From DATARH01 sp036268425 (GTDB lineage: Bacteria > Pseudomonadota > Alphaproteobacteria > ATCC43930 > CGMCC-115725): a stretch of 64,000 nt of DNA. The notes beneath the pieces were generated by a model. That model searched no databases. It was not told the origin of the DNA and worked only from the letters and a program-made list of their open reading frames with translations. Shown in pieces: positions 23,689 through 33,145 of this stretch. The stretch spans positions 124,001 to 188,000 of the forward strand of contig DATAUE010000149.1 in NCBI GenBank assembly GCA_036268425.1. The letters are read 5' to 3'. The stretch's first letter is position 1, and every line of letters starts with the position of its first letter. A program made the position numbers and the translations under genes.

Positions 23689-25533
23689 TCATTCCTCGGC
23701 CCGCACAGTGACGTAACGACCCGGCGCGTCTTCGATAACCGCAAGCTTGCCGTCACCCGGTTGCCGCGGCGGGACATCGCCGCCGGCGTATTGCGCAATC
23801 CAGCGGTCCCAGACCGGCCACCAGGAATCTGCCGCCTGCGTCGCGTCGGCAAACCATTGGTCGGCGGTCGGCGGGTTCGCCTCGTTGAGGTAATGGCTGT
23901 ATTTGCTGCCGGGTGGGTTGACCACGCCGGCGATATGACCTGATGCCGACAGCACGAATTTGACCGAGCCGCCATAGAGTTGGGTGGCGGCGTAAGTCGA
24001 GCGCCACGGGGCGATATGGTCTTCGCGGGTCGACAGCAGGAACGCCGGAGTCTTGATCTTGCGCAGATCGAGCGGCACGCCGTCGAGCGTAATGCCGCCG
24101 GGTTTTACGAGCAAATTCTCCTGGTACATCTTGCGCAGATAGAAGCTGTGCATCGCCGCCGGCATGCGCGTCGAATCGCTGTTCCAGTACAACAGGTCGA
24201 ACGGGAAGGGCTGCTTGCCCAACAAATAGTTGTTGACGACAAACGACCAGATCAGATCGTTGGCGCGCAGCATGTTAAAGGTCGTATGCATGTCGCGGGC
24301 TTCGAGATAGCCCTTTTTGCTCATGCGCTCTTCGAGTGATGTAATCTGTTCTTCGTCGATAAAAACCGACAATTCGCCGGCTTCGGCGAAATCGACCATC
24401 GTCACGAAAAAGGTCGCGCTTTTGATCCTCGTGTCGCGCTTGGCCGCCATATAGGCGAGGGTCGCGGACAGCAACGTGCCGCCGAGGCAATAACCGATGA
24501 CGTTGGCCTCGCGCACGCCGGTCGCCTGTTGCATCGCGTCAAGAGCGGCGAGAGGCCCCTCGCGCATGTAGTCCTCAAAGCTCTTGGCGGCGAGGCGCTC
24601 GTCCGGGTTGACCCAGGAGATCACAAAGACGGTGTGGCCTTGGCCCACCGCCCAGCGGATGAACGAATTGGTCGGACGCAGATCAAGGATATAGAATTTG
24701 TTGATCCAGGGCGGGATGATCAGCAGCGGTCGCCGCTTTACCTTATCGGTGGTCGGCAGATACTGGATCAACTGGATCAGGTCGTTCTGATAGACGACCT
24801 TGCCAGGCGTCGTCGCGACGTTCTCACCGATCTTGAACGCCGCCATGTCGGTCATGCTGATCGCCAGGTGGCCTTTGCCGCGCTCCAGGTCGCCGAGCAG
24901 GTTCTGCAACCCGTGCAGCAGGTTTTCGCCACGGCTTTCGACAGTGGCGCGCAGCACTTCCGGATTCGTCAGCACGAAGTTCGAGGGCGCCAAAGCGTCG
25001 ACATACTGGCGAGTGTAGAAATCGACCTTGCGGGCGGTCTGGTCATCGAGGCCTTCGACCTCCCTGACCGCGGCCTGCAGGCAGCGCGCGGTCAACAGGT
25101 AGCTCTGCTTGATGTAGTCAAAGACGCTGTTGTCGGACCACGCCTTGTCACGAAAGCGGCGATCTTCCGGCGTCGGGGCCGCGACGGGTTCGGCGTCGCC
25201 ACCAAAAAACCGCTGCGTCGTCTGCTGCCACAATCTGAGGTAATCGTTCCACAGCGACAACTGGGTCTGCACGAGGCGCGCCGGATCGGCCATCATCCGC
25301 GCCGTCATCTCATAAAAGGCGGCGCCGATCGCCGTCGGGTTGGACAGGCCAATGCCTTCTTGGCCGCCTTCCTGCCGTGCCAGGAAATCGGCGACCAGCC
25401 GCTGGCTCTTTTCCGCGATCTCCGCCATCTGACGCGCCAGTTCGGTGGAATCGGGCGTTGCTGCCGTTGCGTCGGACGCCGCCTTCTCGCTTTTGGCATG
25501 GAAGGGCTGCGGTTCGTTTCTGGTCTCGCTCAT
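23689..25533 (-). CDS. phaC: Class I poly(3-hydroxyalkanoate) synthase
   Basis: 614 residues, normal for class I PhaC. The lipase-like box is VIGYCLGGTLLSATLAY with catalytic Cys at residue 349; the catalytic His lies in LSASGHIAGVVNPPG and the Asp in STREDHIAPW. The conserved N-terminal domain (RFRDKAWSDNSVFDYIKQSY) and PPWINKFYILDLRPTNSF are clear. It polymerises (R)-3-hydroxyacyl-CoA into storage granules. No phaA, phaB or phasin gene is adjacent. ATG at 25533 follows AAGGA. Confidence 0.95.
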   Translation of the reverse strand: MSETRNEPQPFHAKSEKAASDATAATPDSTELARQMAEIAEKSQRLVADFLARQEGGQEGIGLSNPTAIGAAFYEMTARMMADPARLVQTQLSLWNDYLRLWQQTTQRFFGGDAEPVAAPTPEDRRFRDKAWSDNSVFDYIKQSYLLTARCLQAAVREVEGLDDQTARKVDFYTRQYVDALAPSNFVLTNPEVLRATVESRGENLLHGLQNLLGDLERGKGHLAISMTDMAAFKIGENVATTPGKVVYQNDLIQLIQYLPTTDKVKRRPLLIIPPWINKFYILDLRPTNSFIRWAVGQGHTVFVISWVNPDERLAAKSFEDYMREGPLAALDAMQQATGVREANVIGYCLGGTLLSATLAYMAAKRDTRIKSATFFVTMVDFAEAGELSVFIDEEQITSLEERMSKKGYLEARDMHTTFNMLRANDLIWSFVVNNYLLGKQPFPFDLLYWNSDSTRMPAAMHSFYLRKMYQENLLVKPGGITLDGVPLDLRKIKTPAFLLSTREDHIAPWRSTYAATQLYGGSVKFVLSASGHIAGVVNPPGSKYSHYLNEANPPTADQWFADATQAADSWWPVWDRWIAQYAGGDVPPRQPGDGKLAVIEDAPGRYVTVRAEE

Positions 25534-25687
25534 CGCGGTGATCCTTGGCGGAGGCCCGTCTTTTACCCGGTTTCAAATGTAGTGACGCGACGATCGTGAT
25601 CTAATACACAGCGCTGCGGCCGCGCGTTTGTCTGCGCTGCATCGTAATATGGCGGCAGCAACGCGGATCAAGGGTGGAATATCGCGC

Positions 25688-26926
25688 ATGAGCCTGCCCG
25701 CTCACTGGTCTAAATCCGGTGTGCCGTTCTTCCGGCAGGCGATCAGGCTTGCCGGCTTCTCGGCACTGATTGTGCTCGCCAACTGCAGCCCGATCGAGAC
25801 TTATCGCTCGATGGCCGGTTTGCAGAAGAACGATCCCGATGAAACGGCCCTGTTCAGCAACAATCTCGCGGAAGCTGAGAAAGAGCCGTATCCGAATCTT
25901 GCGAGCGTGCCCCCGCCGCCGACGCGCGGCATGTCCGCAGCCGAGCGGCAGAAACTGGCGGCCAGCTTGGCCGCCGATCGTTCGGCGACGACCGCCGCTG
26001 CCGGCCCGCCGCCCCCTGCGCCGCCCCCTGCGCCACCAGCAGCTGCGCCGGCTAAAACTGCAGCGGCGCAAGCCGGCCCGGGAGGCGTGACCCCATCGGT
26101 TCCGACAACGGCTCCAGCCACAAAGGGCAGCACTGTAGCTGGCGCCGCGCCGGCGGATGCTGTTCCCGCCGCGGCGTCGCCTCCAAATGTCACGCCGTTA
26201 CCGCCGCCCGCAGCCAACGCCGCCGCGCTGCCTGATAGCGCTAAAGCAGCGACGGTCGTCGCCGCCGCAACCACGCCGGCAGGCGATCACGGGAAATCGC
26301 GAGACCCGACTAAGGCGGGAGCGAATTCGGAGCAGAATCGGCGCAAGCCGGGCGAACCGCCCGAACCCGGCCCGCAGGATTCCACAATGAAGATGCCCGA
26401 GGTGCATTCCACCCCCGAGCCGGAAGCAACTCGCCCGCCGCCGCCGCGCCCCTATACGGGACCAGCAACCTCGGTGGCGTCGCTCGCCAGCCCGCTTCCG
26501 CCAGCCGCTGACATGACTCCGGCACCGCCTCCGGAGGTGCCGGTGCTGCCGCCCGTACCGCCGCCGCCCGCCATCGCAAAGGCGGAGACTAAGGGCTTGA
26601 ACCCAACGCCCGCGGTAACGACTGTTGCGACGCTGGACGTCGCGGGAGGGTCGAGCGCTTTGAGCAGCGAGGACCGCGCCGCGGTCGAACGGATCGCGGG
26701 ACAATACAAAGAGACACCGCACAATCTGCGCGTCGTGGCGCGCGCTGCAGCACCAACCGACGGCAGCGATCCGCTGGCGAGCTTTCATGCGGCTTTGGGT
26801 CGAGCGCAGGCGGTTGCTGCGGCGCTGACCGCCGCCGGTATTCCCGCCGCAAAGATTCAAACCGAAGCGACGCCAGCAGGCGGTGTGGGCAATCCTGGCC
26901 GGGTCGAGATACAATTCGCGCCGTGA
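25688..26926 (+). CDS. Proline/alanine-rich lipoprotein with C-terminal OmpA-like fold
   Basis: About 412 residues. The ATG at 25688 was preferred over the TTG at 25628. A lipoprotein signal peptide ends LIVLANC. The first 80 mature residues look folded (PIETYRSMAGLQKND, NNLAEAEKEPYPNLASVPPP). A roughly 230-residue low-complexity Pro/Ala/Thr region follows, then a short C-terminal domain (SSEDRAAVERIAGQYKETP, LGRAQAVAAALTAAGIPA) that resembles OmpA-type peptidoglycan-binding domains. It may link outer membrane and cell wall. The frame is clean despite the repeats. Confidence 0.7.
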   Translation: MSLPAHWSKSGVPFFRQAIRLAGFSALIVLANCSPIETYRSMAGLQKNDPDETALFSNNLAEAEKEPYPNLASVPPPPTRGMSAAERQKLAASLAADRSATTAAAGPPPPAPPPAPPAAAPAKTAAAQAGPGGVTPSVPTTAPATKGSTVAGAAPADAVPAAASPPNVTPLPPPAANAAALPDSAKAATVVAAATTPAGDHGKSRDPTKAGANSEQNRRKPGEPPEPGPQDSTMKMPEVHSTPEPEATRPPPPRPYTGPATSVASLASPLPPAADMTPAPPPEVPVLPPVPPPPAIAKAETKGLNPTPAVTTVATLDVAGGSSALSSEDRAAVERIAGQYKETPHNLRVVARAAAPTDGSDPLASFHAALGRAQAVAAALTAAGIPAAKIQTEATPAGGVGNPGRVEIQFAP

Positions 26927-26942
26927 GCGCGGGATCGGATTT

Positions 26943-28235
26943 ATGAAATCAGCTTTGAGAATAGCCGTGGCCGGTCTCGGCACGGTCGGCGGCGGGACGC
27001 TGCAACTGCTGGAACGGCAGGCCGAAACGGTCGCGCTGCGCGCCGGCCGCCGCATTGTCGTTGCCGCAGTGTCGGCACGCGACCGGCGACGCGACCGCGG
27101 CGTCAACCTGTCGGCGGCGCGCTGGTACGAAGATCCGGTGGCGATGGCGGCCGACCCCGAGATCGATGTCGTCGTCGAACTGATCGGCGGATCGGAGGGC
27201 GTCGCGCTCTCGGTCATCGAAACTGCGCTGGCTCGCGGCAAGCACGTCGTCACCGCCAACAAGGCGCTGATGGCCGAGCACGGCACGCGCCTTGCGGCGC
27301 AGGCCGAGGCAACCGGCGTCGCGCTGGCTTTCGAGGCGGCGGTCGCGGGCGGCATCCCGATCATCAAGACACTGCGCGAAAGTCTTGCCGGCAACCGCCT
27401 GTCGCGCGTTTACGGCATTCTCAACGGCACCTCGAACTACATCCTGACGACGATGCGCGAAGGCGGCCGCGAGTTCGCCGAAGTGCTGGCCGAAGCGCAA
27501 AAGCTCGGCTATGCCGAAGCCGACCCCAGCTTTGACATCGACGGGGTCGATGCCGCGCACAAGCTGGCGATCCTGGCCAGCGTCGCCTTCGGCAGGCCAG
27601 TCGACCTGCCGGGAGTTTATACTGAAGGCATCCGCCATATCTCGCGGCTCGATATCGATTTCGCCGAGGAACTTGGCTACCGCATCAAGCTGCTTGGCAT
27701 CGCCCGGTTGACCGAAGGTGGTCTCGAACAGCGCGTGCATCCCTGCATGGTGAAGCGGACGACGCCGATCGCGGCGGTCGAGGGCGTGTTCAATGCTGTA
27801 GTCGCGGAAGGCGATTTCGTCGGCCGCGTCGTGCTTGAAGGGCGGGGCGCTGGCGCCTTCCCGACGGCGTCGTCGGTGGCGTCGGATCTCGTGGATATCG
27901 CCGCCGGCCGGCTGGTTCCACCGTTCGGAGTGCCGACAGCGGCACTGAGCCCGCAGCCCGGCGCGGCGATGTCGCAGCATCATGGCGCTTATTACATCAG
28001 GTTGATGGTGGTCGATCAGCCGGGCGTCATCGCCGATGTCGCCGCCGCATTGCGCGACGAGCAGGTATCGATGGAATCGATGATCCAGCGCGGCCGCGCG
28101 CCGGGTGAGGCTGTGCCCGTGGTCCTGACGACACATGCGACGGTCGAAGCGGCAATGCGCCGCTCGCTCGACCGCATCGCCAAACTCGCCGCGGTGCTGG
28201 AACCGCCCCGCATGATCCGCATCGAAGATTTCTGA
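26943..28235 (+). CDS. hom: Homoserine dehydrogenase
   Basis: 430 residues, matching monofunctional enzymes with an ACT domain. The ATG at 26943 starts directly before the NAD(P)-binding motif IAVAGLGTVGGGTLQLL. Other marks: VVTANKALMAEHG, FEAAVAGGIPIIKTLRESL, the substrate-binding LNGTSNYILTTM and YAEADPSFDIDGVDAAHKL, and a C-terminal ACT domain (YYIRLMVVDQPGVIADVAAA), the usual site of threonine feedback. It reduces aspartate semialdehyde to homoserine for Thr and Met synthesis. It lies 18 nt before glpX, an alphaproteobacterial pairing. Confidence 0.96.
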   Translation: MKSALRIAVAGLGTVGGGTLQLLERQAETVALRAGRRIVVAAVSARDRRRDRGVNLSAARWYEDPVAMAADPEIDVVVELIGGSEGVALSVIETALARGKHVVTANKALMAEHGTRLAAQAEATGVALAFEAAVAGGIPIIKTLRESLAGNRLSRVYGILNGTSNYILTTMREGGREFAEVLAEAQKLGYAEADPSFDIDGVDAAHKLAILASVAFGRPVDLPGVYTEGIRHISRLDIDFAEELGYRIKLLGIARLTEGGLEQRVHPCMVKRTTPIAAVEGVFNAVVAEGDFVGRVVLEGRGAGAFPTASSVASDLVDIAAGRLVPPFGVPTAALSPQPGAAMSQHHGAYYIRLMVVDQPGVIADVAAALRDEQVSMESMIQRGRAPGEAVPVVLTTHATVEAAMRRSLDRIAKLAAVLEPPRMIRIEDF

Positions 28236-28253
28236 CAAAACAGGGAGGATACC

Positions 28254-29237
28254 GTGGCCGATACATCGCACATGGACCGCAATCTGGCGCTCGAAGCGGT
28301 GCGCGTCACCGAACTGGCGGCGCTGTCGGCGTCGCGGCTGATGGGGCGGGGCGACGAAAAGGCGGCAGATCAGGCCGCGGTCGACGCGATGCGGCAGGCA
28401 CTGAACAGCCTGTCGATCGAAGGCACAGTGGTCATCGGCGAAGGCGAACGCGACGAAGCGCCGATGCTCTATATCGGCGAAAAGGTCGGCACCGGACACG
28501 GACCAAAGATCGACATCGCACTCGATCCGCTGGAAGGTACGACGATCACCGCGAAGGGCGGCGCAAACGCGCTGGCCGTGTTGGCGATGGCCGATGACGG
28601 CGGCTTTCTGAACGCACCCGATGTCTATATGGAAAAGATCGCGGTCGGCGGCGGCTTGCCCGAAGGTATCGTCGATATCGATAACCAGCCGGCCGTCAAT
28701 CTGCGCAATCTGGCGCAGGCGAAAAAGGCGGAAATCTCCGATCTCGTCGTTTGCATCCTCGACCGGCCGCGGCATGCCGAACTGATCGCCAAGGTGCGCG
28801 AGGCCGGGGCGCGGATCATGCTGATCGGCGACGGCGACGTCAGCGGCGTTATGGCGACCTCCGACCCTGAAACCGGCATCGACATCTATATGGGTTCGGG
28901 CGGTGCGCCGGAGGGCGTTCTGGCTGCCGCCGCGCTGCGCTGCATCGGTGGGCAGATGCAGGGCAAATTGCTGTTCCGCAACGATGACGAGCGCGGCCGG
29001 GCGCACCGGCTCGGCATTACCGACCTCAACCGAAAATACGGGCTCCTGGATTTGGCGCATGGCGATGTGATGTTCGCCGCCACCGGCGTCACCAATGGCA
29101 GCATGCTGAAGGGGGTCCGGCGTTTTCCCGGTGGCGCGCATACGCACTCGGTTGTCATGCGCTCCAAGACCGGGACTGTGCGCTATGTCGAAGCGACCCA
29201 CGATTTCATCCGCAAGGTATCGCCGCTGAGCCGCTGA
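28254..29237 (+). CDS. glpX: Class II fructose-1,6-bisphosphatase
   Basis: 327 residues. GTG start preceded by AGGGAGGA. GlpX signatures: GRGDEKAADQAAVDAMRQAL, VIGEGERDEAPMLYIGE, DIALDPLEGTTITAKGG (metal and phosphate site), IGDGDVSGVMAT, and YMGSGGAPEGVLAAAALRC. It dephosphorylates fructose-1,6-bisphosphate in gluconeogenesis, requiring divalent metal. Probably in one transcript with the homoserine dehydrogenase and possibly recJ downstream. Confidence 0.96.
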   Translation: MADTSHMDRNLALEAVRVTELAALSASRLMGRGDEKAADQAAVDAMRQALNSLSIEGTVVIGEGERDEAPMLYIGEKVGTGHGPKIDIALDPLEGTTITAKGGANALAVLAMADDGGFLNAPDVYMEKIAVGGGLPEGIVDIDNQPAVNLRNLAQAKKAEISDLVVCILDRPRHAELIAKVREAGARIMLIGDGDVSGVMATSDPETGIDIYMGSGGAPEGVLAAAALRCIGGQMQGKLLFRNDDERGRAHRLGITDLNRKYGLLDLAHGDVMFAATGVTNGSMLKGVRRFPGGAHTHSVVMRSKTGTVRYVEATHDFIRKVSPLSR

Positions 29238-29385
29238 TCCGGCGCGGGTATACCGCTACTGGTGAACGATTCGCTCGATCGCACAAACTATAGCAAATTG
29301 GCGCCGCGTGACGGCGAGCATCCCTGCCTCCTAGGCGCCGTCGCTGGACCGCTGCCAAAGCGACAGCGAAGGTTGGCGCTAGGTA

Positions 29386-31179
29386 GTGGGGCAGGGTGTC
29401 TTGATTCCGGTATTGTCGTTTCTTGGGGTGGAGCAGTCGGTTTGCGGCCGCCGTTGGCGTGATCGCGGCAGCAGCGACGGCGAGGCGGCGACGCTCGCGG
29501 AACGATTAACGGTGCCGGAGATCGTCGGCCGACTGCTGGCGCAGCGCGGCGTCGGCCTCGACGAGGCGCCGGGTTTTCTTGCACCGCGATTGCGCGACCT
29601 GATGCCCGACCCGATGCATTTGCGCGATATGGCAGCGGCGGTGGATCGTCTGGTACGCGCCGTCCGCTCCGGCGAGATGATCGCCGTGTTTGGCGATTAC
29701 GATGTCGATGGCGCGACCTCCGCCGCCCTTCTGCTGCGGTTTTTTACGGCGGTCGGAGCGCGTGCATCGATCTATGTTCCGGACCGCAGACGTGAAGGTT
29801 ACGGCCCGAACGCGCCCGCACTGCTGCGGCTGAAGGCGGAAGGCGCGACCGTCGTCGTAACGGTGGATTGCGGCGCCACGGCGCATGAGCCGCTGGCTGC
29901 GGCAGCGGATGCCGGTCTCGATGTGATTGTCGTCGATCACCATATCACCGAGCCGCTATTGCCGCGCGCCCTGGCGCTGATCAACCCGAACCGCCTCGAC
30001 GAAAGCAGCCAGCACCGCATGCTGGCGGCGGTCGGCGTCGCGTTTCTGCTGGTTGTCGCCGTGAACCGGGCATTGCGCGAGGCCGGCTGGTACACCGAAC
30101 GGCGTGAGCCCGGTCTGATGCAGTGGCTCGATCTCGTCGCGCTCGGCACGGTGTGCGATGTGGTTCCGTTGACCGGGCTCAACCGCGCCTTCGTTGCGCA
30201 GGGGCTCAAGGTGGCGCGCGGCGGGGGAAATCCAGGGCTGCGTGCGCTTGCTGCTGTGGGAAATGTGAGTTCGCCGCTCGATGCCTACCACCTCGGTTTT
30301 GTGCTGGGACCGCGCGTCAATGCCGGCGGAAGGGTCGGCGCCGCCGACCTTGGTGCGCGCTTGCTGGCCACCGACGATCCGGCGATAGCAGCCGAATTAG
30401 CGGCGCGGCTCGACGGCTACAACAGCGAGCGGCGGGAAATCGAGGCGCAGACGCTGCAAGAGGCCATTGCGCTCATCGAGGCCGGGCCACAATCGCCGGC
30501 GCTGATTTTCGCCGCGGCCGAGGGCTGGCACCCCGGCGTGATCGGTATCGTCGCGGCGCGGCTCAGAGAGCGATACGAGCGGCCGGCCTGCGTCATCGCC
30601 ATCGAAGACGGCGTCGGCAAGGGGTCGGGCCGCTCCGTGCCCGGTGTAGCGCTCGGGCCGGCGGTCATCGCGGCACGACAGGCGGGGTTGCTGCTCAATG
30701 GCGGCGGGCATGCGATGGCGGCGGGGTTTACCGCGATCGCCGATCGGCTTGACGAATTGCACCAGTTTCTCGCCGAACGGCTTGGCGACGGCCTCGACTG
30801 CGCAAGACCGGTCCCTGAACTGGCGATCGATGCCGCCTTGTCGGCGCAAGGCGCGGTTGCCGGGCTGATCGAGCACCTCGATGCGCTGGCCCCTTTCGGC
30901 GCCGCCAACCCGGAGCCTCGGTTTGCGTTTCCGGGCCTCCTGGTCTCGCATGTCGAACCGGTCGGCATCGCACATGTGCGCTGTACCTTCACCGATACCG
31001 CCGGCGCCGCGCGCCTCAAAGCCATCGCCTTTCGAGTTGCCGAGGCGCCGCTCGGTCGGTTTCTCGTTGGTGCGCGCGGTCGGGCGATCCATGTCGCCGG
31101 CCATCTGCGGCGCGACGATTGGCGTGGCGGCGATGCCGTGCAGCTTGTCATCGATGACGCCGCCCCTGTTGCCGCATAG
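29386..31179 (+). CDS. recJ: Single-stranded-DNA-specific exonuclease RecJ
   Basis: About 597 residues; the GTG start at 29386 is uncertain by a few codons. DHH-family motifs: AVFGDYDVDGATSAALLLR (motif I), VVTVDCGATAHEP (II), VIVVDHHITEPLLPRALAL (III, DHH), LVALGTVCDVVPLTGLNRA (IV), and the DHHA1 block GGGHAMAAGFTAIADRL. An OB domain follows. A 5'-3' ssDNA exonuclease in recombination and mismatch repair. No clear terminator separates it from pncA, 32 bases downstream. Confidence 0.95.
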   Translation: MGQGVLIPVLSFLGVEQSVCGRRWRDRGSSDGEAATLAERLTVPEIVGRLLAQRGVGLDEAPGFLAPRLRDLMPDPMHLRDMAAAVDRLVRAVRSGEMIAVFGDYDVDGATSAALLLRFFTAVGARASIYVPDRRREGYGPNAPALLRLKAEGATVVVTVDCGATAHEPLAAAADAGLDVIVVDHHITEPLLPRALALINPNRLDESSQHRMLAAVGVAFLLVVAVNRALREAGWYTERREPGLMQWLDLVALGTVCDVVPLTGLNRAFVAQGLKVARGGGNPGLRALAAVGNVSSPLDAYHLGFVLGPRVNAGGRVGAADLGARLLATDDPAIAAELAARLDGYNSERREIEAQTLQEAIALIEAGPQSPALIFAAAEGWHPGVIGIVAARLRERYERPACVIAIEDGVGKGSGRSVPGVALGPAVIAARQAGLLLNGGGHAMAAGFTAIADRLDELHQFLAERLGDGLDCARPVPELAIDAALSAQGAVAGLIEHLDALAPFGAANPEPRFAFPGLLVSHVEPVGIAHVRCTFTDTAGAARLKAIAFRVAEAPLGRFLVGARGRAIHVAGHLRRDDWRGGDAVQLVIDDAAPVAA

Positions 31180-31211
31180 ACTGGCGGTCCCCGGAGTGGT
31201 CATGTGAACGG

Positions 31212-31844
31212 ATGGAAGGCTTTTTTGCCGAAACAGATGTGCTGATCGTCGTCGATCCGCAGGTCGATTTTTGCCCCGGCGGCGCGCTGGCGGTGCCACG
31301 CGGAGACGAAGTCATACCGGTGATCAACCGGCTGGCACGCCAGGCACCGCATGTCGTCGCGACGCAGGACTGGCACCCGTCCGGTCACGCGTCGTTCGCC
31401 AGCCTTCATCCTGGGCGCTCGCCGTTTACGACGATCGAGATGCCTTACGGCGAACAGACGCTATGGCCGGACCATTGTGTTCAGGGGACTCCTGGTGCGG
31501 CGTTTCATCCTGCGCTTGAGCTGCCGCAGACCGAGCTGATCCTGCGTAAAGGGTATCGCGCCGGGATCGATTCATACTCGGCGTTTTATGAAAACGACCG
31601 ACACACGCCGACAGGGCTCGCTGGGTATCTGCGCGAACGTGAATTTGCCCGCCTGCTGATCTGCGGTCTGGCGACCGATTTTTGCGTATTCTTTTCGGCG
31701 GTCGACGCCCGCACGGCTGGTTTCGAGGTTGCCGTCGCGCTTGATGCCTGTCGGGCCATCGATCTGGAGGGTTCGCTCGACCGTGCCCTCGCCGCCATGC
31801 GGGAGGCCGGCGTTAGCTTGCTGTCGGCAGCGATGTCGCCGTAG
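31212..31844 (+). CDS. pncA: Nicotinamidase
   Basis: 210 residues. Catalytic triad residues are all visible: Asp in LIVVDPQVDFCPGGALAV, Lys in LILRKGYRAGIDSYSAF, Cys in LLICGLATDFCVFFSAV. Metal-binding stretch: ATQDWHPSGHASFAS. The family deamidates nicotinamide to nicotinate for NAD salvage, and some members activate pyrazinamide. It is convergent with the RRM gene; the two stops are almost adjacent. Confidence 0.94.
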   Translation: MEGFFAETDVLIVVDPQVDFCPGGALAVPRGDEVIPVINRLARQAPHVVATQDWHPSGHASFASLHPGRSPFTTIEMPYGEQTLWPDHCVQGTPGAAFHPALELPQTELILRKGYRAGIDSYSAFYENDRHTPTGLAGYLREREFARLLICGLATDFCVFFSAVDARTAGFEVAVALDACRAIDLEGSLDRALAAMREAGVSLLSAAMSP

Positions 31845-31848
31845 CGAC

Positions 31849-32448
31849 TTATACGCGTCGCGGCAGCGGCCGACGCTCCACTTGGAAGCTCGGTTCCTTG
31901 CGGCGCAGCGGCCGCCGTACGACTTCGAAATCGTGCCGCGGCGGCGGTTCGATTTCCGGTGTTCCTTCGCGTGCCATCTGGCTTTGTGACGGACGCGGCG
32001 TGTCAAGGGGCATCGGCATCAACCGGCGCGGACCTGGATTTTCTGAAAAATCGGCAGCCGGGCGATTCGGTGTGGGATGGCTCGGTGTGGCGTGACTTGG
32101 TGGAGCGTGACTCGGCGCGGCGTGGCTTGGGGCCGCGGCACGAAACGGCTGACGGCGCGGCGGACCCGCCGATTTCTGGGCAGGCGCCCGGCGCTCGCGT
32201 GCCTTGACGTTCAGCTTTGAGCCGTCGACTTCGCTGCCGTCGAGCGCCGAGATTGCTTGAGCTGCGGCCTTTTCGGTCGCGATGTCGACAAAGCCATAAC
32301 GCAGGCGCGCGCCGGTTGACGGGTCGCGTGCGACCACGGCGCTCAGTACGATGCCAAACGGATCGAAGACCTCAGCAAGTCGTTCGTCGGGAAAATCTGG
32401 CGGCAAATTGCCGACAAAGACGTTTCCCTTATTGTTGCGCACCCACAT
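31849..32448 (-). CDS. RRM-domain RNA-binding protein with Pro-Ser-His repeat tail
   Basis: About 199 residues from the ATG at 32448, which opens just before the RRM. RNP2 is VFVGNLPPDF and RNP1 is LRYGFVDIATEKAA, both standard. After the RRM (about 9-80) comes a tail with repeated A-P-S-H / P-P-S-H / T-P-S-H units near 105-130, then an Arg/Pro-rich disordered region ending RRPLPRR. A stand-alone RRM like this binds single-stranded RNA; regulatory or cold-shock roles are typical for bacterial examples. The longer TTG start at 32478 lacks support. Confidence 0.82.
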   Translation of the reverse strand: MWVRNNKGNVFVGNLPPDFPDERLAEVFDPFGIVLSAVVARDPSTGARLRYGFVDIATEKAAAQAISALDGSEVDGSKLNVKARERRAPAQKSAGPPRRQPFRAAAPSHAAPSHAPPSHATPSHPTPNRPAADFSENPGPRRLMPMPLDTPRPSQSQMAREGTPEIEPPPRHDFEVVRRPLRRKEPSFQVERRPLPRRV

Positions 32449-32648
32449 CCATTCCGCTTGTCGCGGCACCCCCGGCAATTTTGGGCAGGTTGCGTCGCCG
32501 GCCAGGCGGCGTCAACTTGCCGGGCGATATGGGCGTGCATTGCTGCATTGCAACCGCCCGGCGCTGCGACACTTGTGGAAGAGGACGTGCGGCTTGCCCT
32601 CGCCGGGACGATCGCGCGACCATCACCAACTCAGCAAAAGGAGCTGCC

Positions 32649-33122
32649 ATGCCTGCGGTTAAACCGATCCCCGATGGCTATCGCACCTTGACGCCCTATC
32701 TGATCGTCGCCGACGGCGCCGGGGCAATTCGCTTTTACCAAACGGCGTTCGGCGCCAGTGAGCGCATGCGATTGACCGCGCCAACCGGTCGAATCGGCCA
32801 TGCCGAATTGCAGATCGGCGATTGCGTCGTCATGCTGGCCGACGAATATCCCGACCACGGCGCGCGGTCGCCGGCCAGCTATGGCGGGTCGCCGGTAACG
32901 CTGCACCTTTATGTCGAGGATGTCGATGCGGTGGTGGCGACGGCGATTGCCGCCGGTGCGACGTTGACGCGGCCGGTGCAGGACATGTTTTACGGCGACC
33001 GCAGCGGCACGGTTACGGATCCGTTCGGCCATGTATGGCATGTCGCCACGCACATCGAAGACGTGCCGCCGGATGAGATTGATCGGCGTGCCGCCGAGGC
33101 GATGCAGAAAAGTCCGTCATAA
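32649..33122 (+). CDS. VOC (glyoxalase/PhnB-like) family protein
   Basis: 157 residues from the ATG at 32649 after AAAAGGAG; the longer frame to 32217 is a shadow of the RRM gene. Two beta-alpha-beta-beta-beta modules are visible (LTPYLIVADGAGAIRFYQTA, VTLHLYVEDVDAVVATAIAA). The C-terminal DRSGTVTDPFGHVWHVATH matches the PhnB/YaeR-like subgroup. Metal ligands are less conserved here than in glyoxalase I. Function cannot be assigned beyond the fold. It is followed after 23 bases by a polysaccharide-deacetylase gene. Confidence 0.88.
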   Translation: MPAVKPIPDGYRTLTPYLIVADGAGAIRFYQTAFGASERMRLTAPTGRIGHAELQIGDCVVMLADEYPDHGARSPASYGGSPVTLHLYVEDVDAVVATAIAAGATLTRPVQDMFYGDRSGTVTDPFGHVWHVATHIEDVPPDEIDRRAAEAMQKSPS

Positions 33123-33145
33123 GCAATCCGGGGAGAGCCGTTGCA

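Noticed and set aside
24529..25599. 356-codon plus-strand frame
   Set aside because: Antisense to phaC, which has its full catalytic set; no motif of its own.
25980..26560. Possible frameshift or pseudogene in the Pro/Ala-rich lipoprotein
   Set aside because: The frame stays open through the low-complexity region and joins two plausible domains, so no break is needed.
26949..29201. 750-codon open frame on the minus strand
   Set aside because: It lies antisense to the well-supported homoserine dehydrogenase and glpX genes; it is Arg/His/Asp-rich with no recognisable motif, as expected of a high-GC shadow frame.
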